NCBI GenBank assembly: GCA_001797285.1 | Contig: MGOZ01000041.1 | Location: 17,269-67,281 of the forward strand | DNA: 50,013 nt | Source of the DNA: Coxiella sp. RIFCSPHIGHO2_12_FULL_42_15 | Lineage (GTDB): Bacteria; Pseudomonadota; Gammaproteobacteria; Coxiellales; Coxiellaceae | Direction of reading: 5' to 3' | Shown: positions 26,782 through 36,178 of the stretch, one piece after another | Layout of the letters: each line of letters starts with the position of its first letter | How positions within the stretch are numbered: the stretch's first letter is position 1 | Position numbers and translations under genes: made by a program | Notes under the pieces: generated by a model | What the model was told of the DNA's origin: nothing | Database searches by the model: none | What the model saw: the letters and a program-made list of their open reading frames with translations, nothing else

Positions 26782-27467
26782 GATATCGTATATTTTTTTA
26801 TGACGCCGTTTAAATGCAATTGATTTTGTAAATCTTGCTGAAAAGATTTTGCGACATCCTTCTGAATATAAGGCCCTACATATACTTGCACGATGACTTC
26901 TCCATTTAAATTTATTTTTCTGCTAAAAGCATCTAAATTCATGTGTCGAAGTTTTTTCACCAACTGAAGAGCATTCCCTTTGTCGCTAAAGGTCGCCACT
27001 TGTATCACCCAAGCTTCAGGAACCGTACTAGAGGATTGAAATGATACCTTTTTTCTATCCAAATCTCGAGCATCTTGAACTAACGTATTGTTTTTTTGCG
27101 GCTGAATCGCTTCTTTTTCCTTAAGGAAAGATTTAACTGGTGCTTCCACCGAGTCTGCAGCATGCAACATTCGCTTGGAAATCAGGGTCGTTTTTGCCGC
27201 ACGAGAACGCAGCTCCTCTTCGGAAAGCGGTTGACTGGGCACCAATTCATCCTGATCCACTTCCTTCGGTTTTGTCGATAGCTGACCTTGCTGCACATAA
27301 AGATCATATACTTTCTGCGGATTGTCCGTCGCTGCAGGAATTTCGGCAGAAAGATTCAACTTTTTGAATCCTGGCAATGGATGGTAAAACAAAACCGGAA
27401 GAAAAATAGCAGCAATTCCAACAATGACCAACGCTCCAATGAGACGTTGCTTGGTTTGTGTTTGCAT
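26778..27467 (-). CDS. dedD: SPOR-domain protein DedD
   Basis: A divisome protein that binds denuded glycan at the septum. The 229 residues have a short cytoplasmic head, one membrane segment (RLIGALVIVGIAAIFLPVLF, 8-27), a long linker rich in charged residues, and a C-terminal SPOR domain (about 150-229: AWVIQVATFSDKGNALQLVKKL, split, and EVIVQVYVGPYIQKDVA). Topology and position between folC and cvpA match DedD of E. coli. The ribosome-binding site is weak. Confidence 0.92.
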   Translation of the reverse strand: MQTQTKQRLIGALVIVGIAAIFLPVLFYHPLPGFKKLNLSAEIPAATDNPQKVYDLYVQQGQLSTKPKEVDQDELVPSQPLSEEELRSRAAKTTLISKRMLHAADSVEAPVKSFLKEKEAIQPQKNNTLVQDARDLDRKKVSFQSSSTVPEAWVIQVATFSDKGNALQLVKKLRHMNLDAFSRKINLNGEVIVQVYVGPYIQKDVAKSFQQDLQNQLHLNGVIKKYTIS

Positions 27468-27481
27468 TATAAAAGTGCTCC

Positions 27482-28738
27482 CTAGGTACCCACTAACGAA
27501 TGCTTGGCATCTGCGACAGTATGAAATGAACCGAAAACTAGAATACTATCCTGAACACTACTATTTTCAAGCGCTGCCTGAAATGCTGTCGCAACAGATT
27601 CGAAATTATAACAGGTTGTCGCGCCATTTTCCGTTAAAATTGTTACAATCTCAACTCCTTCCGCTGCGCGTGGACATTGCAATGAAGCAACATACCAAAC
27701 ATCAATCGTAGCAATAAATGGCGTCAACGATGCGCGAATATCTTTATCTCGCAACATACCGACTACCGCGAACCGCCGACCTTGAACGTTCTCGCGTGCG
27801 AAACGCTCCTGCAAATCGCGCGTCGCTTGAGGATTATGGGCAACATCAAAAATCACCTGGCAATGCAATTTCAATTTTTCATACCGTCCGGTCAATTTTG
27901 CGTTGCGCACAGCGTGATATACCACTTCATCTGATCGAGGCAAACCCAATAATTCGGCTGCCATAATGGCCGTTGCATTGTTTTGTAATCGTAACTGCGC
28001 TACGGGTAGAGCAGAATAAATTTTATTGGGCCCTATCCAATTCCAATGGGATTCTTGTAATTGCACACGATAATCTCGATTGAAACAGAATAATTCAGCT
28101 TCGCAATCGGCTGCCATTTTTAATAATGAATGAGGTGGATCGGGATCACCGCACACTACCTTTTGCTTGGAACGAAAAATTCCAGCTTTTTCAATCGCTA
28201 TTTTTTCACGATCATCGCCCAACCAATCCACATGATCAATATCAATATTAGTGATCACAGCGACGGACGCATCCACGATGTTAACAGCATCCAATCGGCC
28301 ACCTAAACCCACTTCCAAAATGAGAATATCCAATTTTTGCTGCTGACAAATCCAAAGTGCCGCCAACGTAGTAAATTCAAAAAAACTGATACTACGACCG
28401 GCACGAGCCGCTTCAATGACAGCAAATGCCTGCATCCAAACGTCATCCGCCACCATCACACCATTCACACAAAGACGCTCATTAAAGCACAACACGTGTG
28501 GCGATGTATAAGCAGCGACTTTATAACCCGCCGCTTTATAAATCTGTTGCAAGGTCTCCACCACAGATCCTTTTCCATTGGTACCACCGACGGTAATAAC
28601 GGGACAAAGAAAATGCGTCAACTGCAAATGTGTTGCAATCGGCAAAATACGCTGCAAGCCTAAATCAATAGCAGAAGTATGAATTTTCGCAATATAATCG
28701 AGCCAGGTTCGCATCGATGGGAAATTAACATCAGCCAT
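27482..28738 (-). CDS. folC: Bifunctional folylpolyglutamate/dihydrofolate synthase
   Basis: Adds glutamate to dihydropteroate and to tetrahydrofolate. The 418 residues show [19 protein letters not shown] near residue 46 (P-loop), [45 protein letters not shown] near 135-151, [18 protein letters not shown] near 166, and FDVAHNPQA near 297. These are the Mur-ligase-like signatures of FolC. It overlaps accD by 8 bp, which is the usual accD-folC order. A 14-bp gap leads to dedD. Confidence 0.95.
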   Translation of the reverse strand: MADVNFPSMRTWLDYIAKIHTSAIDLGLQRILPIATHLQLTHFLCPVITVGGTNGKGSVVETLQQIYKAAGYKVAAYTSPHVLCFNERLCVNGVMVADDVWMQAFAVIEAARAGRSISFFEFTTLAALWICQQQKLDILILEVGLGGRLDAVNIVDASVAVITNIDIDHVDWLGDDREKIAIEKAGIFRSKQKVVCGDPDPPHSLLKMAADCEAELFCFNRDYRVQLQESHWNWIGPNKIYSALPVAQLRLQNNATAIMAAELLGLPRSDEVVYHAVRNAKLTGRYEKLKLHCQVIFDVAHNPQATRDLQERFARENVQGRRFAVVGMLRDKDIRASLTPFIATIDVWYVASLQCPRAAEGVEIVTILTENGATTCYNFESVATAFQAALENSSVQDSILVFGSFHTVADAKHSLVGT

Positions 28739-29585
28739 GTAATTTTTGATGGGTTAGTTTTGCTAACAACAACGCTATCGTGTCTCTCATCTGACGACGA
28801 TCAACAATCATATCAATAGCACCATGTTCAAGTAAAAATTCACTCCGTTGAAATCCTTCGGGTAGGGTTTGGCGAATCGTTTGTTCAATGACGCGGGGCC
28901 CAGAAAAACCAATTAATGCTTTTGGTTCTGCAATAATAATATCGCCGAGCGTTGCGAAACTCGCCGAAACGCCCCCCGTTGTTGGATCCGTCAATACTGA
29001 AATAAATGGAATTTTTTTCTGGCCAAGGCGCGCCAATATGGCACTTGTTTTTGCCATTTGAAATAGCGAAAACAAGCCTTCTTGCATTCGAGCCCCCCCG
29101 CTTGTGGAAAAACACACAAACGGAATATGCTGTGCTAAAGAAGCATTGGCGCCCACAACAAAACGCTCACCGACAGCGACACTCATGGAGCCACCAATAA
29201 AACTAAAATTAAAAGCACAAGCCACCAGTTTTAAGCCTTTCACGGTTCCTTGCATCACGAGAAGGGCTTCTTTTTCAGCGGACACTTTATACGCTTGGGA
29301 AAGGCGGTCTTTGTATTTCTTTGAATCTCTAAATTTAAGACGATCCACCGCAATAATCGACTCCCCTAACTCTTGACGCCCTTCCTTATCTAAAAAGGTA
29401 TCGAGACGGCGACGGCCTTCAATCCGCAGGTGATGGCTGCATTTGGGACAGACTTCTATGTTACGATCCAGCTCGGCTCGATAAAGAATAGCTTGGCAAA
29501 CAGGACATTTACTCCATATCCCCTCTGGCACGCCTTTTTTCTCAGGGGTAGAAATTTTAGGCAGTAATTTTTTAAACCAGCTCAT
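28731..29585 (-). CDS. accD: Acetyl-CoA carboxylase carboxyltransferase subunit beta
   Basis: With AccA it transfers CO2 from biotin to acetyl-CoA, giving malonyl-CoA. The 284 residues have an N-terminal zinc ribbon (C27-x-x-C30 and C46-x-x-C49), then [30 protein letters not shown] (split), [21 protein letters not shown] (split, near 160-180), and [21 protein letters not shown] (split, near 202), which form the carboxyltransferase oxyanion holes. The usual gammaproteobacterial order is truA-trpF-accD; here trpF is absent and a repeat element fills the gap. Confidence 0.96.
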   Translation of the reverse strand: MSWFKKLLPKISTPEKKGVPEGIWSKCPVCQAILYRAELDRNIEVCPKCSHHLRIEGRRRLDTFLDKEGRQELGESIIAVDRLKFRDSKKYKDRLSQAYKVSAEKEALLVMQGTVKGLKLVACAFNFSFIGGSMSVAVGERFVVGANASLAQHIPFVCFSTSGGARMQEGLFSLFQMAKTSAILARLGQKKIPFISVLTDPTTGGVSASFATLGDIIIAEPKALIGFSGPRVIEQTIRQTLPEGFQRSEFLLEHGAIDMIVDRRQMRDTIALLLAKLTHQKLHG

Positions 29586-29655
29586 AATCGCATTTCCTAA
29601 TGTGAGGTAAGATGATAGCTTATTGGCTTAAAGAAAAAAATAGCCTGAGAATTCA

Positions 29656-29852
29656 CCTGGATATTTCACATCGAACAGCGAGGATCGGTGTGCCGCCAAC
29701 GGGAAGGTCTTTTGTTTGAAGGGCGTCGCGACCAAGGAGGGTAAGAAGCGTCGAGCACAGGATGTGCGTCCCTGAAAACAAAAGACCTTCCCGTTGGCGG
29801 CAGGGCACTTCGTGTGGCCGTCATCTTCAAAAACCAACATGAAATACCCAAG
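29656..29852. repeat. Complete inverted-repeat element (MITE-like), about 200 bp
   Basis: The left half reads CCTGGATATTTCACATCG ... GCCGCCAACGGGAAGGTC ... GTTTGAAGGGCGTCGCG. The right half reads roughly its reverse complement (GACGC..., GACCTTCCCGTTGGCGGC, AACATGAAATACCCAAG). They are joined by about 25 bp of unique sequence. No open frame of note lies inside. Half copies or fragments occur at 14-104, 6670-6704, 7215-7301, 19618-19678, 24228-24319 and 38552-38618. The structure resembles a non-autonomous miniature element, but no target duplication is evident. It lies between accD and truA. Confidence 0.75.
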
Positions 29853-29868
29853 CTAACTAAGGAAGACA

Positions 29869-30657
29869 TCAGAGAAAAAAAGGGCCTAATGGTATCCGCG
29901 GAAGTTCAAAAGTGCCTGGATATTCAACATCAACTAAATACAACCCTGCCGGCGAGATGGTGATTCCCGCTTGAGTTCGATCACGGGCATCCAAGACTTC
30001 TTTGGCCCATTCTGGCGGCCGATCCCCACTGCCTATCGCAACCAATACGCCCGCAATATTACGAACCATGTGCAGCAAAAAAGCATTGCCCAGCACTTCA
30101 ATAATCACCATATGCCGCACACGTCGAATTTCCAGTTGTATGATCTCCCGGAAAGGAGAATGCGACTGGCAACCAGCCCCACGAAAAGAACTAAAATCAT
30201 GCTCTCCGATCAAATAATGAGCAGCTTGTTGCATGCGCTCTTCATCCAGTTCTCGATACCACCAACCCACCGCATTGCGTAGGATCGCTGGTCGAACATC
30301 GTGATTATACAAAACGTAACGGTAACGCCGCGCTTTGGCGCTGAAACGCGCATGAAAATCACGACTGACTTCTTTGGCCCACACCACACTGATATCGCCT
30401 GGCAAGTTGCTGTTGGCCCCAAACGTCCAAGCATGCCCACTGCGTAACGCTTCGGTATCAAAATGAATGACTTGTCCGCTCGCATGCACTCCAGCATCGG
30501 TGCGGCCAGCGCAGACCGTATTGATAGGATGGGCTGCAACAAAAGTTAACGCTCGTTCTAGTGTACCCTGTAGGGTGACCAGCCCTTTTTGAATCTGCCA
30601 TCCGTGATAACCGCTACCATCATATCGCACACACAACGCGATACGGCAAAGGCTCAT
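29869..30657 (-). CDS. truA: tRNA pseudouridine(38-40) synthase TruA
   Basis: Makes pseudouridine at positions 38-40 of the anticodon arm. The 262 residues contain ALCVRYDGSGYHGWQIQ (7-23), NTVCAGRTDAGVHASGQVIHF (split, near 47-67) with the catalytic Asp in GRTDAGVHA, RYRYVLYNH, FRGAGCQSHSPFREI, and a normal family end GLYLVDVEYP ... LPRIPLGPFFL. It overlaps fimV by 4 bp. Downstream, where trpF is found in Pseudomonas, there is only the repeat element. Confidence 0.96.
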   Translation of the reverse strand: MSLCRIALCVRYDGSGYHGWQIQKGLVTLQGTLERALTFVAAHPINTVCAGRTDAGVHASGQVIHFDTEALRSGHAWTFGANSNLPGDISVVWAKEVSRDFHARFSAKARRYRYVLYNHDVRPAILRNAVGWWYRELDEERMQQAAHYLIGEHDFSSFRGAGCQSHSPFREIIQLEIRRVRHMVIIEVLGNAFLLHMVRNIAGVLVAIGSGDRPPEWAKEVLDARDRTQAGITISPAGLYLVDVEYPGTFELPRIPLGPFFL

Positions 30658-31484
30658 GCTGGGGTCTCAGGAGGAATTTTTTGGGCTAAAGCTTCCGCCT
30701 CATAGCGCTGCTCAGAATTACCCTGCGTTAAAATCGTATCCAACACTTTTTTTGCCTCAGCAAAATTTTCCATCGCAAGGTAAGCACGCACTAAATTTAA
30801 CTTAGCGGGAATACTTTCAGCACTGCCCATGTAATCATAATCGCCTTGCTGTTCCTCTTTAGCCTGATTTTCGGCTGTCACTGGCTTGTTCTTTGACTTG
30901 CGAGACCCGATTAAACTCATCAGGATGAGAATAATGACAACAGCTCCACCCCAAACCACGTAATCACTGATCGTAACATGATGCGAAACGTTGTTATCAG
31001 AAAGTGCTGAAGCGGTAGAAGCACTCCGTTGGGTCAATTGGGACACTGTTTGGTTCAACAATTGTAATGCTTCGTCTAATTTCTGTATTCGCTGCTGCAA
31101 TGCTTGTACGTGTTGATTCAATTTATCGAATTTGTAATTGGTGTTTTGTTGAAAAATAAGACTATTTTGATTAAGCTGATCAATTTGATCTTGTAGCCCT
31201 GGTTCTGCGTCAGTCGCAGGCATGGATGGGGATTGCGAAGGTGCTGATGCAACCTCGGTCACTGGCTTTTTGAGCTCAACAGGGGGGGGAGTGCTGGTTT
31301 GCTGAGTAACGGGGGGGGCTACGGGCTTTGTAGGCGGAGTATCGCTGCTACCAACCACATCAGACGCCTGCCGAAAAACTTGCACGGGGACATTCGCGTC
31401 ATTTTGGTCACCCCATGGAAGGGCAGCAAATGCCGTGAATGAAACACAGAAACTGGCTAATAAAAATACATATTTTGCGCGCAT
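30654..31484 (-). CDS. Short FimV-family protein
   Basis: FimV/TspA proteins organise cell poles and twitching pili. This 276-residue version is much shorter than FimV of Pseudomonas (over 900). It has a signal peptide (to about residue 21), a Pro/Thr-rich stretch (40-90), a coiled coil (about 95-150, QIDQLNQN...KLNQHVQALQQRIQKLDEAL pattern), one membrane segment (about 173-193, YVVWGGAVVIILILMSLIG), and the FimV C-terminal motif (YDYMGSAESIPAKLNLVRAY near 217, then KVLDTILTQGN). The LysM domain of long FimV proteins is not seen. Position before truA supports the assignment. Confidence 0.85.
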   Translation of the reverse strand: MRAKYVFLLASFCVSFTAFAALPWGDQNDANVPVQVFRQASDVVGSSDTPPTKPVAPPVTQQTSTPPPVELKKPVTEVASAPSQSPSMPATDAEPGLQDQIDQLNQNSLIFQQNTNYKFDKLNQHVQALQQRIQKLDEALQLLNQTVSQLTQRSASTASALSDNNVSHHVTISDYVVWGGAVVIILILMSLIGSRKSKNKPVTAENQAKEEQQGDYDYMGSAESIPAKLNLVRAYLAMENFAEAKKVLDTILTQGNSEQRYEAEALAQKIPPETPA

Positions 31485-31557
31485 TGCAGTCTCGCTTTTC
31501 CAAAGTTACCCTGCAACACTATATCAAATTTTTGACCTAAGATCCAAAATCCGAAAG

Positions 31558-31736
31558 CCAGGAATTCCCCATCTTCCGATGGGGAATTCCTTCCCTTTCA
31601 TTGACGCGGGCTGCAGGGGACCTGCATCCTCGCGATCAAGGGGGAGCGCACAAAGCTCCCCCTTGATAATCCCCCACTGTTTCAATCTTTTGTTTTCTAA
31701 AACAATAAGTTGCTAAATAATGAACTTGGGGAATTG
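31558..31736 (+). repeat. Hairpin-rich intergenic cassette (copy 1)
   Basis: Nearly identical to 48184-48364. In order it contains a 13-bp hairpin GGAATTCCCCATC/GATGGGGAATTCC, the TGCAGG/CCTGCA hairpin, a long stem ATCAAGGGGGAGC/GCTCCCCCTTGAT with loop GCACAAA, and TTGTTTT/AAAACAA. The ends share AATTCCCCA / TGGGGAATT as short inverted repeats. It has no reading frame and lies between the 5' end of fimV and the 3' end of the outer-membrane protein gene. Confidence 0.85.
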
Positions 31737-31769
31737 CTGCTCCCGGATCATCGTCTAGCCTGGATGTTT

Positions 31770-32444
31770 TTAGAACGTATATTGAACACCGGCAGTAAAG
31801 GTATTGATATCAACAACACCACGCTTGCCGTTTAACAGGTCTGTACCGCTACGATCGCCAAAAATGTGGCCGTAGGAAACGGTAAGGGCTAAGTTTGAAT
31901 TGATGTTATAGCCCAAGCCTGCCGTCGCTTTAGGACGAACATAACCTTGGTAGTCACTTGAAACAGAAGCCGTAGTACCCGCTACCGTGCTAGACACCTC
32001 AGTCTTGTTCAATACATATGCAGGTCCGGCACCAACAAAACCAAAAAATTGATCGTTGAAAGGAATAAAGCCTTTAACCAACATATCAAACGAATATTGT
32101 TCAAATGTTAGTGTTGGGTTGGTTGTCACATTATTCTCAGTTACTGTCAGTTTATAGTTACTGTGCGGTAAGTATTCACCCCCCAATTCAACACCGAAGT
32201 ATTGGCTAATGCGATAACCAACATAAACGCGGCCATCAAAACCGCCTCTGTTGGTAGCAATACTACCAGTAACGGCATTACCTGTTACATTCACTGTTTG
32301 GCTGCCGTTCAGTTTTTCTAAATCACTGTAGCCATACCCTGCTTCGGCACCAACATAAAAACCCGTTTTAGCCGCTGCGCTTGCGCTCATTGCAAATACT
32401 AAAGCACTTGCCGCAGCCACACTTAGCATCGTGTTCTTCAACAT
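31770..32444 (-). CDS. OmpA-like outer-membrane beta-barrel protein
   Basis: A 224-residue precursor with a signal peptide (MLKNTMLSVAAASALVFAMS through ASA, then AA-KTGFYVG). The mature part is an eight-stranded-barrel type: alternating strands such as GFYVGAEAGYGYSDL, GFDGRVYVGYRISQYFGVELGGEYL (split), FDMLVKGFIPF, FFGFVGAGPAYVL, ALTVSYGHIFG, and a final strand FTAGVQYTF ending in Phe, the usual C-terminal signal for barrel assembly. There is no peptidoglycan-binding domain. The frame runs on to a GTG at 32453, but ATG 32444 with AAGGTGAG ahead fits better. Function beyond surface protein is unknown. Confidence 0.88.
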   Translation of the reverse strand: MLKNTMLSVAAASALVFAMSASAAAKTGFYVGAEAGYGYSDLEKLNGSQTVNVTGNAVTGSIATNRGGFDGRVYVGYRISQYFGVELGGEYLPHSNYKLTVTENNVTTNPTLTFEQYSFDMLVKGFIPFNDQFFGFVGAGPAYVLNKTEVSSTVAGTTASVSSDYQGYVRPKATAGLGYNINSNLALTVSYGHIFGDRSGTDLLNGKRGVVDINTFTAGVQYTF

Positions 32445-32715
32445 ACATCTCACCTTTGCTCATTATCAATACTATCCCTACCGTGAATTTAATCTTTGCA
32501 GTAAGAAAATACCGCAAGACAGGTCCCTTTACGTATGGCGCAAAAGTTATCATCAGAGTCAACATATGTCAACAAAGTGATGACTTTTGTTTGAAAAAAA
32601 TAGTGTTCAATTTTTTTCAACACGTGAATCAAAATGTCCAACTGAAAAACAGCTTTTGTCTCTCCAAGCAATATGATATTGTTTTCCCTTGAAATGGGTG
32701 TAACAAGGAGTTGAG

Positions 32716-33246
32716 ATGTCATTGGTTATCCGCGTTACAGATTATCTGCTCAATCATATCCCGTTTATTCTGCTTATGTTAGCGTGCATCGTCAGTATCT
32801 GGATTATTTCTACACGCGATAAACGCCGCCGCTCATCCCAGAATGTCAACACGTTCATCGCTTATGTCATGCTACTGCCCGTTGGAATTGCTGGATTATG
32901 GGCTTTCGTTTTTCATGCTTTTTTTCCCGCTATTGCAGCACGTTTTATTGGATGGCAACCCAGCCCTTTCGAATTTGAAGTGGCCGTCGCAAATTTAGGT
33001 TTAGGTCTCATGGGATTATTTTCATTTCGCGCTTCCAAAGGATTTCGCACTGCAACCACTTTATTCGCAGCGTGTTTTTTGTGGGGATCCGCTATAGGAC
33101 ATATTCGTCAAATGACCATACACAGTAATTTTACCCCAGGAAATGCAGGTTCAATCTTTTACACTGATATTATTATTCCACTGCTGTTGATTGTCCTGTT
33201 AATGCTTTATAATTCGAAATCAAAACATGTCTTTATCACAAAATAA
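32716..33246 (+). CDS. DUF6790-like four-to-five-helix membrane protein
   Basis: The 176 residues form several hydrophobic segments (about 14-30, 45-70, 88-105, 113-130, 148-165) with short loops, and no signal peptide. GLMGLFSFRASKGFRTATTLFAACFLWGSAIGHIRQM (positions about 95-135, not quoted as a single motif) with the conserved G-H-I-R resembles the DUF6790 family of unknown role. The ATG has AAGGAG at good spacing. It ends 3 bp from the cydX-like stop, converging with the cyd operon. The assignment to DUF6790 is from memory of the pattern and is moderate. Confidence 0.7.
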   Translation: MSLVIRVTDYLLNHIPFILLMLACIVSIWIISTRDKRRRSSQNVNTFIAYVMLLPVGIAGLWAFVFHAFFPAIAARFIGWQPSPFEFEVAVANLGLGLMGLFSFRASKGFRTATTLFAACFLWGSAIGHIRQMTIHSNFTPGNAGSIFYTDIIIPLLLIVLLMLYNSKSKHVFITK

Positions 33247-33249
33247 GTA

Positions 33250-33351
33250 TTATTTCGATCGATCATCCATGAGATGATCGACTCTTAACGTTAAACCCAA
33301 GCCCGCAAAAATTGCAACGACAAGAAGAATCACTGAGATAATATAAAACAT
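33250..33351 (-). CDS. cydX: CydX-like small subunit of cytochrome bd
   Basis: A 33-residue protein encoded 11 bp after cydB in the same direction, with AAGGGGAAATC before its ATG. It is one membrane helix (FYIISVILLVVAIFAGLGL, 2-20) followed by a charged tail (RVDHLMDDRSK). Small single-helix subunits (CydX/CbdX, about 30-40 residues) stabilise the heme centre of the oxidase and are encoded right after cydB. The aromatic start (MFY) parallels the MWYF start of known CydX, but the strict W is lacking. The symbol is assigned from size, topology and position. Confidence 0.72.
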   Translation of the reverse strand: MFYIISVILLVVAIFAGLGLTLRVDHLMDDRSK

Positions 33352-33362
33352 GATTTCCCCTT

Positions 33363-34514
33363 TTAATAAAAGTGATGCTCGTTTTCTTCAAGATCTGTTT
33401 CTGTAATAGTTCTCTTCTTTGCCCATATCGTACGAAATGCAAAAAGTTTATAAAAGAAAATGACAACAAATAAAATGCTCGCCACATAAAGCATAATGTT
33501 CAATGCATATTGGGTAGATGTTGAATTCCACACCGTAAGACTTTGTGAAGGATTTGTTGAGGATGGCATTAAAAAAGGGAATATCGTCGCCCCTACTGTT
33601 GCTACCATACCTCCCACCGTAAATACACTCGACCAAAAACATAAGACCACCTTACGAACATAATTCGCCCATAATGCCAACATTAAAGCCACATAAGCGA
33701 TGATCGGCGGATAATATTTCCAAGGATATACAGAATAACTCGCTAGCCATGCCCCTTTTGTGTGCGAGACAATATTGTCCGCCGGATATAACGTCGCATC
33801 AACCGGTGAAGCAATTAACGTGTAACCCTGCATGCCAAGAGCAATGTCAATTCCTGCAATAGAAAAGAAAATGAATAATAGAATACCAAAAATAAAAAAT
33901 AATTTTCTCGCTAATTCTCTCAAATGTCCTTCTGTATGCTGTTGCAAATAAGCAGAACCGTGCATCAACACCATCAACAAAGAAGCAAAACCAGACAAAA
34001 GTGCAAATCCGTTGAATAAATCAAAAAAATTACCTGTATAATAATCACGCCATGTCATCGTATCAAAATGAAACGGAAAACCCAGCAAACAATTTCCCAT
34101 CGCAAGACCGAAAATAAATACGGGTAACCCACCACTCACCAATAAACCAAAATCCCAAAAACGTCGCCAACGATGGTGATTAATTTTGCTGCGGTAATCA
34201 AAACCGGTGGGCCTAAAAAATAACGACCACAAAATACAAAGCATCGCCGCATACATCCCTGAAAATGCAGTGCTATAAACAGCAGGCCAAATAACAAATA
34301 AACCACCGCCTGCAAAGACAATCCACGATAAATTACCATCCCATACCGGAGCACTTGTATTCAATACCACGCGGCGATCCGTTTCCTTGCGCAAAAAAGC
34401 CATAATCATAGTAACACCTGCATCATAGCCAGCCGTAGTCGCATAAAGAATTAAAACAAATCCCATAATCAGCCACCAAGCGATTTTTAAAAATGTGTAA
34501 TCAAGCATACTCAT
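33363..34514 (-). CDS. cydB: Cytochrome bd ubiquinol oxidase subunit II
   Basis: The pseudosymmetric partner of CydA in the bd oxidase, which reduces O2 with quinol at high affinity. The 383 residues form about nine helices. Conserved are the start FLKIAWWLIMGFVLILYATTAGYDAGV (split), APVWDGNLSWIVFAGGGLFVIWPAVY (split, near 55-80), FRPTGFDYRSK near 101, and MPSSTNPSQSLTVWNSTST (near 317, the SLT-x-W-x-A/S-x-S signature). The C-terminus is the usual short polar tail. It overlaps cydA by 4 bp and is followed by the cydX-like gene. Confidence 0.95.
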   Translation of the reverse strand: MSMLDYTFLKIAWWLIMGFVLILYATTAGYDAGVTMIMAFLRKETDRRVVLNTSAPVWDGNLSWIVFAGGGLFVIWPAVYSTAFSGMYAAMLCILWSLFFRPTGFDYRSKINHHRWRRFWDFGLLVSGGLPVFIFGLAMGNCLLGFPFHFDTMTWRDYYTGNFFDLFNGFALLSGFASLLMVLMHGSAYLQQHTEGHLRELARKLFFIFGILLFIFFSIAGIDIALGMQGYTLIASPVDATLYPADNIVSHTKGAWLASYSVYPWKYYPPIIAYVALMLALWANYVRKVVLCFWSSVFTVGGMVATVGATIFPFLMPSSTNPSQSLTVWNSTSTQYALNIMLYVASILFVVIFFYKLFAFRTIWAKKRTITETDLEENEHHFY

Positions 34515-36073
34515 CTCCCATCGTTGGTTTCAAAATAATAGCGTTTTTTACCTAGTGCACTCGGTCCAAGGCGAGCGTATTTAAACATTAAAAATAATTC
34601 CACACAAAATAACCCCACGTAAAAAATAGCAAAACCAGAAATACTGGTAACCAAGGCTCCTGTCGGTAATGTAGAAACGCCCATATAGGTCGGTAGAAAA
34701 TAATGAACGACCCACGGTTGACGTCCCGTTTCTGCAAGCACCCAACCACACTCCGCCGCCATAAATGGCAAGGAAATTGAATACAACATGCAACGCAAAT
34801 AAAAAGGATGCTTCGTTAAACTATTTCGTAACACAAAAATCACACCAAGAATCATCAGTAACGTGACCAACAACCAAAAGCCTAACATAAATCGAAAAGT
34901 CCAAAATGCCGTGGGTACCGAAGGAATAGCCTGCCAAGCAGTCGCCGTAATTTGTGCGGGCGTTGCATCGACCACGTTGGGAGTAAAATATTTTAGTAAA
35001 AATCCAAACCCCAGATCATTTTCAAACTGGTTATAGGTGGCCACAATCTCGGGGGTTGCTTGCTTACGAAGGAGTTTTTGCAACGCGGCATAAGATTTCA
35101 TCCCATTTTGAATGCGCCCTTGATACGTCTGCACAATTTGGTCCATACCTTCAACAGTTCCAGATAAGGAATGCGTAGCGATTAGACTTAGCGCGTACGG
35201 AATCGCAAGGGTAAAATAATTTTTATGATCTTTGGTGGAAGGAAAAGCAATTAAATACCACGCCGCTGGCGGTGGCTGTGTATCCCATTGCGCTTCAATC
35301 GCCGCCATTTTTTCAGGTTCATAACGTGCGACCTCCAAACCATTTTGATCGCCAAAAAAAGCAACGCTTAACGCACAGATCAAGCCAAATCCCGCCCCCA
35401 CCGCAAAGGAACGTTTTGCAAAATCAATATCTCGCCCACGCAATAAATAAAAAGCACTGATGCCCATAACAAAAGTAGAACCGATAAAAAACCCTGCAAA
35501 AGCCACATGACCAATACGAATCTGAGCTAAATGATTGGAATAAAGTGCCGCCAAACTCGATAATTCTAAACTCATATTGGTGTAATTAAAGGTAGTCGCA
35601 ATGGGATGTTGCATCCAACTGTTCGCTGCCAAAATATTCACGATCGATAAACTGGCTCCTATCGCCATGAGAAACGTCACACAAAAATGAGCCCCGCGAC
35701 TTAATTTATCCCAACTAAAAAAAAACAAACCAAACATCGTTGCTTCCAGCATAAAAGCCGTAATCCCTTCAATTGCCAGAATAGGACCAAAACTACCTCC
35801 GATCATGCGCGAGAAATAAGCCCAATTCTGTCCAAATTCAAATTCTAACGTAATCCCAGTAATGACTCCCATCGCAAAATTAATTGCTAATAACTTGCCC
35901 CAAAATTGGGTCATATCTTTATAAACTTCTTTACCCGTTTTGAGATACGATGCTTCCATGACCACAAGAATCCAGGTAAGGCCTAACGTCAAAGGGACAA
36001 AAAGAAAATGGAACAAAGCGGTTAATGCAAATTGCGCGCGGGATAAATGAACAAGGGCATCTGATGGAAACAC
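34511..36073 (-). CDS. cydA: Cytochrome bd ubiquinol oxidase subunit I
   Basis: Carries hemes b558, b595 and d and oxidises quinol. The 520 residues match E. coli CydA in length, so the Q-loop is the long form (about 240-330). Conserved are LSRAQFALTALFHFLFVPLTLG (split; H near residue 22 ligates a heme), EFEFGQNWAYFSRMIGG near 76, and GWVLAETGRQPW near 438, the GRQPW signature. The start is GTG 36073, supported by AAGGGGAG 6 nt ahead. Downstream it is coupled to cydB. Neither the cydDC nor cydE genes are visible here. Confidence 0.96.
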   Translation of the reverse strand: MFPSDALVHLSRAQFALTALFHFLFVPLTLGLTWILVVMEASYLKTGKEVYKDMTQFWGKLLAINFAMGVITGITLEFEFGQNWAYFSRMIGGSFGPILAIEGITAFMLEATMFGLFFFSWDKLSRGAHFCVTFLMAIGASLSIVNILAANSWMQHPIATTFNYTNMSLELSSLAALYSNHLAQIRIGHVAFAGFFIGSTFVMGISAFYLLRGRDIDFAKRSFAVGAGFGLICALSVAFFGDQNGLEVARYEPEKMAAIEAQWDTQPPPAAWYLIAFPSTKDHKNYFTLAIPYALSLIATHSLSGTVEGMDQIVQTYQGRIQNGMKSYAALQKLLRKQATPEIVATYNQFENDLGFGFLLKYFTPNVVDATPAQITATAWQAIPSVPTAFWTFRFMLGFWLLVTLLMILGVIFVLRNSLTKHPFYLRCMLYSISLPFMAAECGWVLAETGRQPWVVHYFLPTYMGVSTLPTGALVTSISGFAIFYVGLFCVELFLMFKYARLGPSALGKKRYYFETNDGR

Positions 36074-36107
36074 GTTGAGCTCCCCTTTTCAGCGAATCTT
36101 GCACGAA

Positions 36108-36136
36108 ATAGTATCAGTAAAATCAACAAGCTGCAA
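36108..36136 (-). promoter_or_regulatory. Candidate promoter of the cyd operon
   Basis: Reading leftward, TTGCAG (36131-36136) and an extended -10 TGATACTAT (TACTAT at 36108-36113) are 17 bp apart. They end about 35 bp before the GTG of cydA. No clear FNR or ArcA box was found around them. Confidence 0.5.
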
Positions 36137-36178
36137 TGAAACTGAATCTACTTTGGATGTTGGTTTATAATGGGTTAT

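Noticed and set aside
29628..29869. Short frames in the accD-truA gap
   Set aside because: They translate the inverted-repeat element in several frames and have no ribosome-binding site or protein family.
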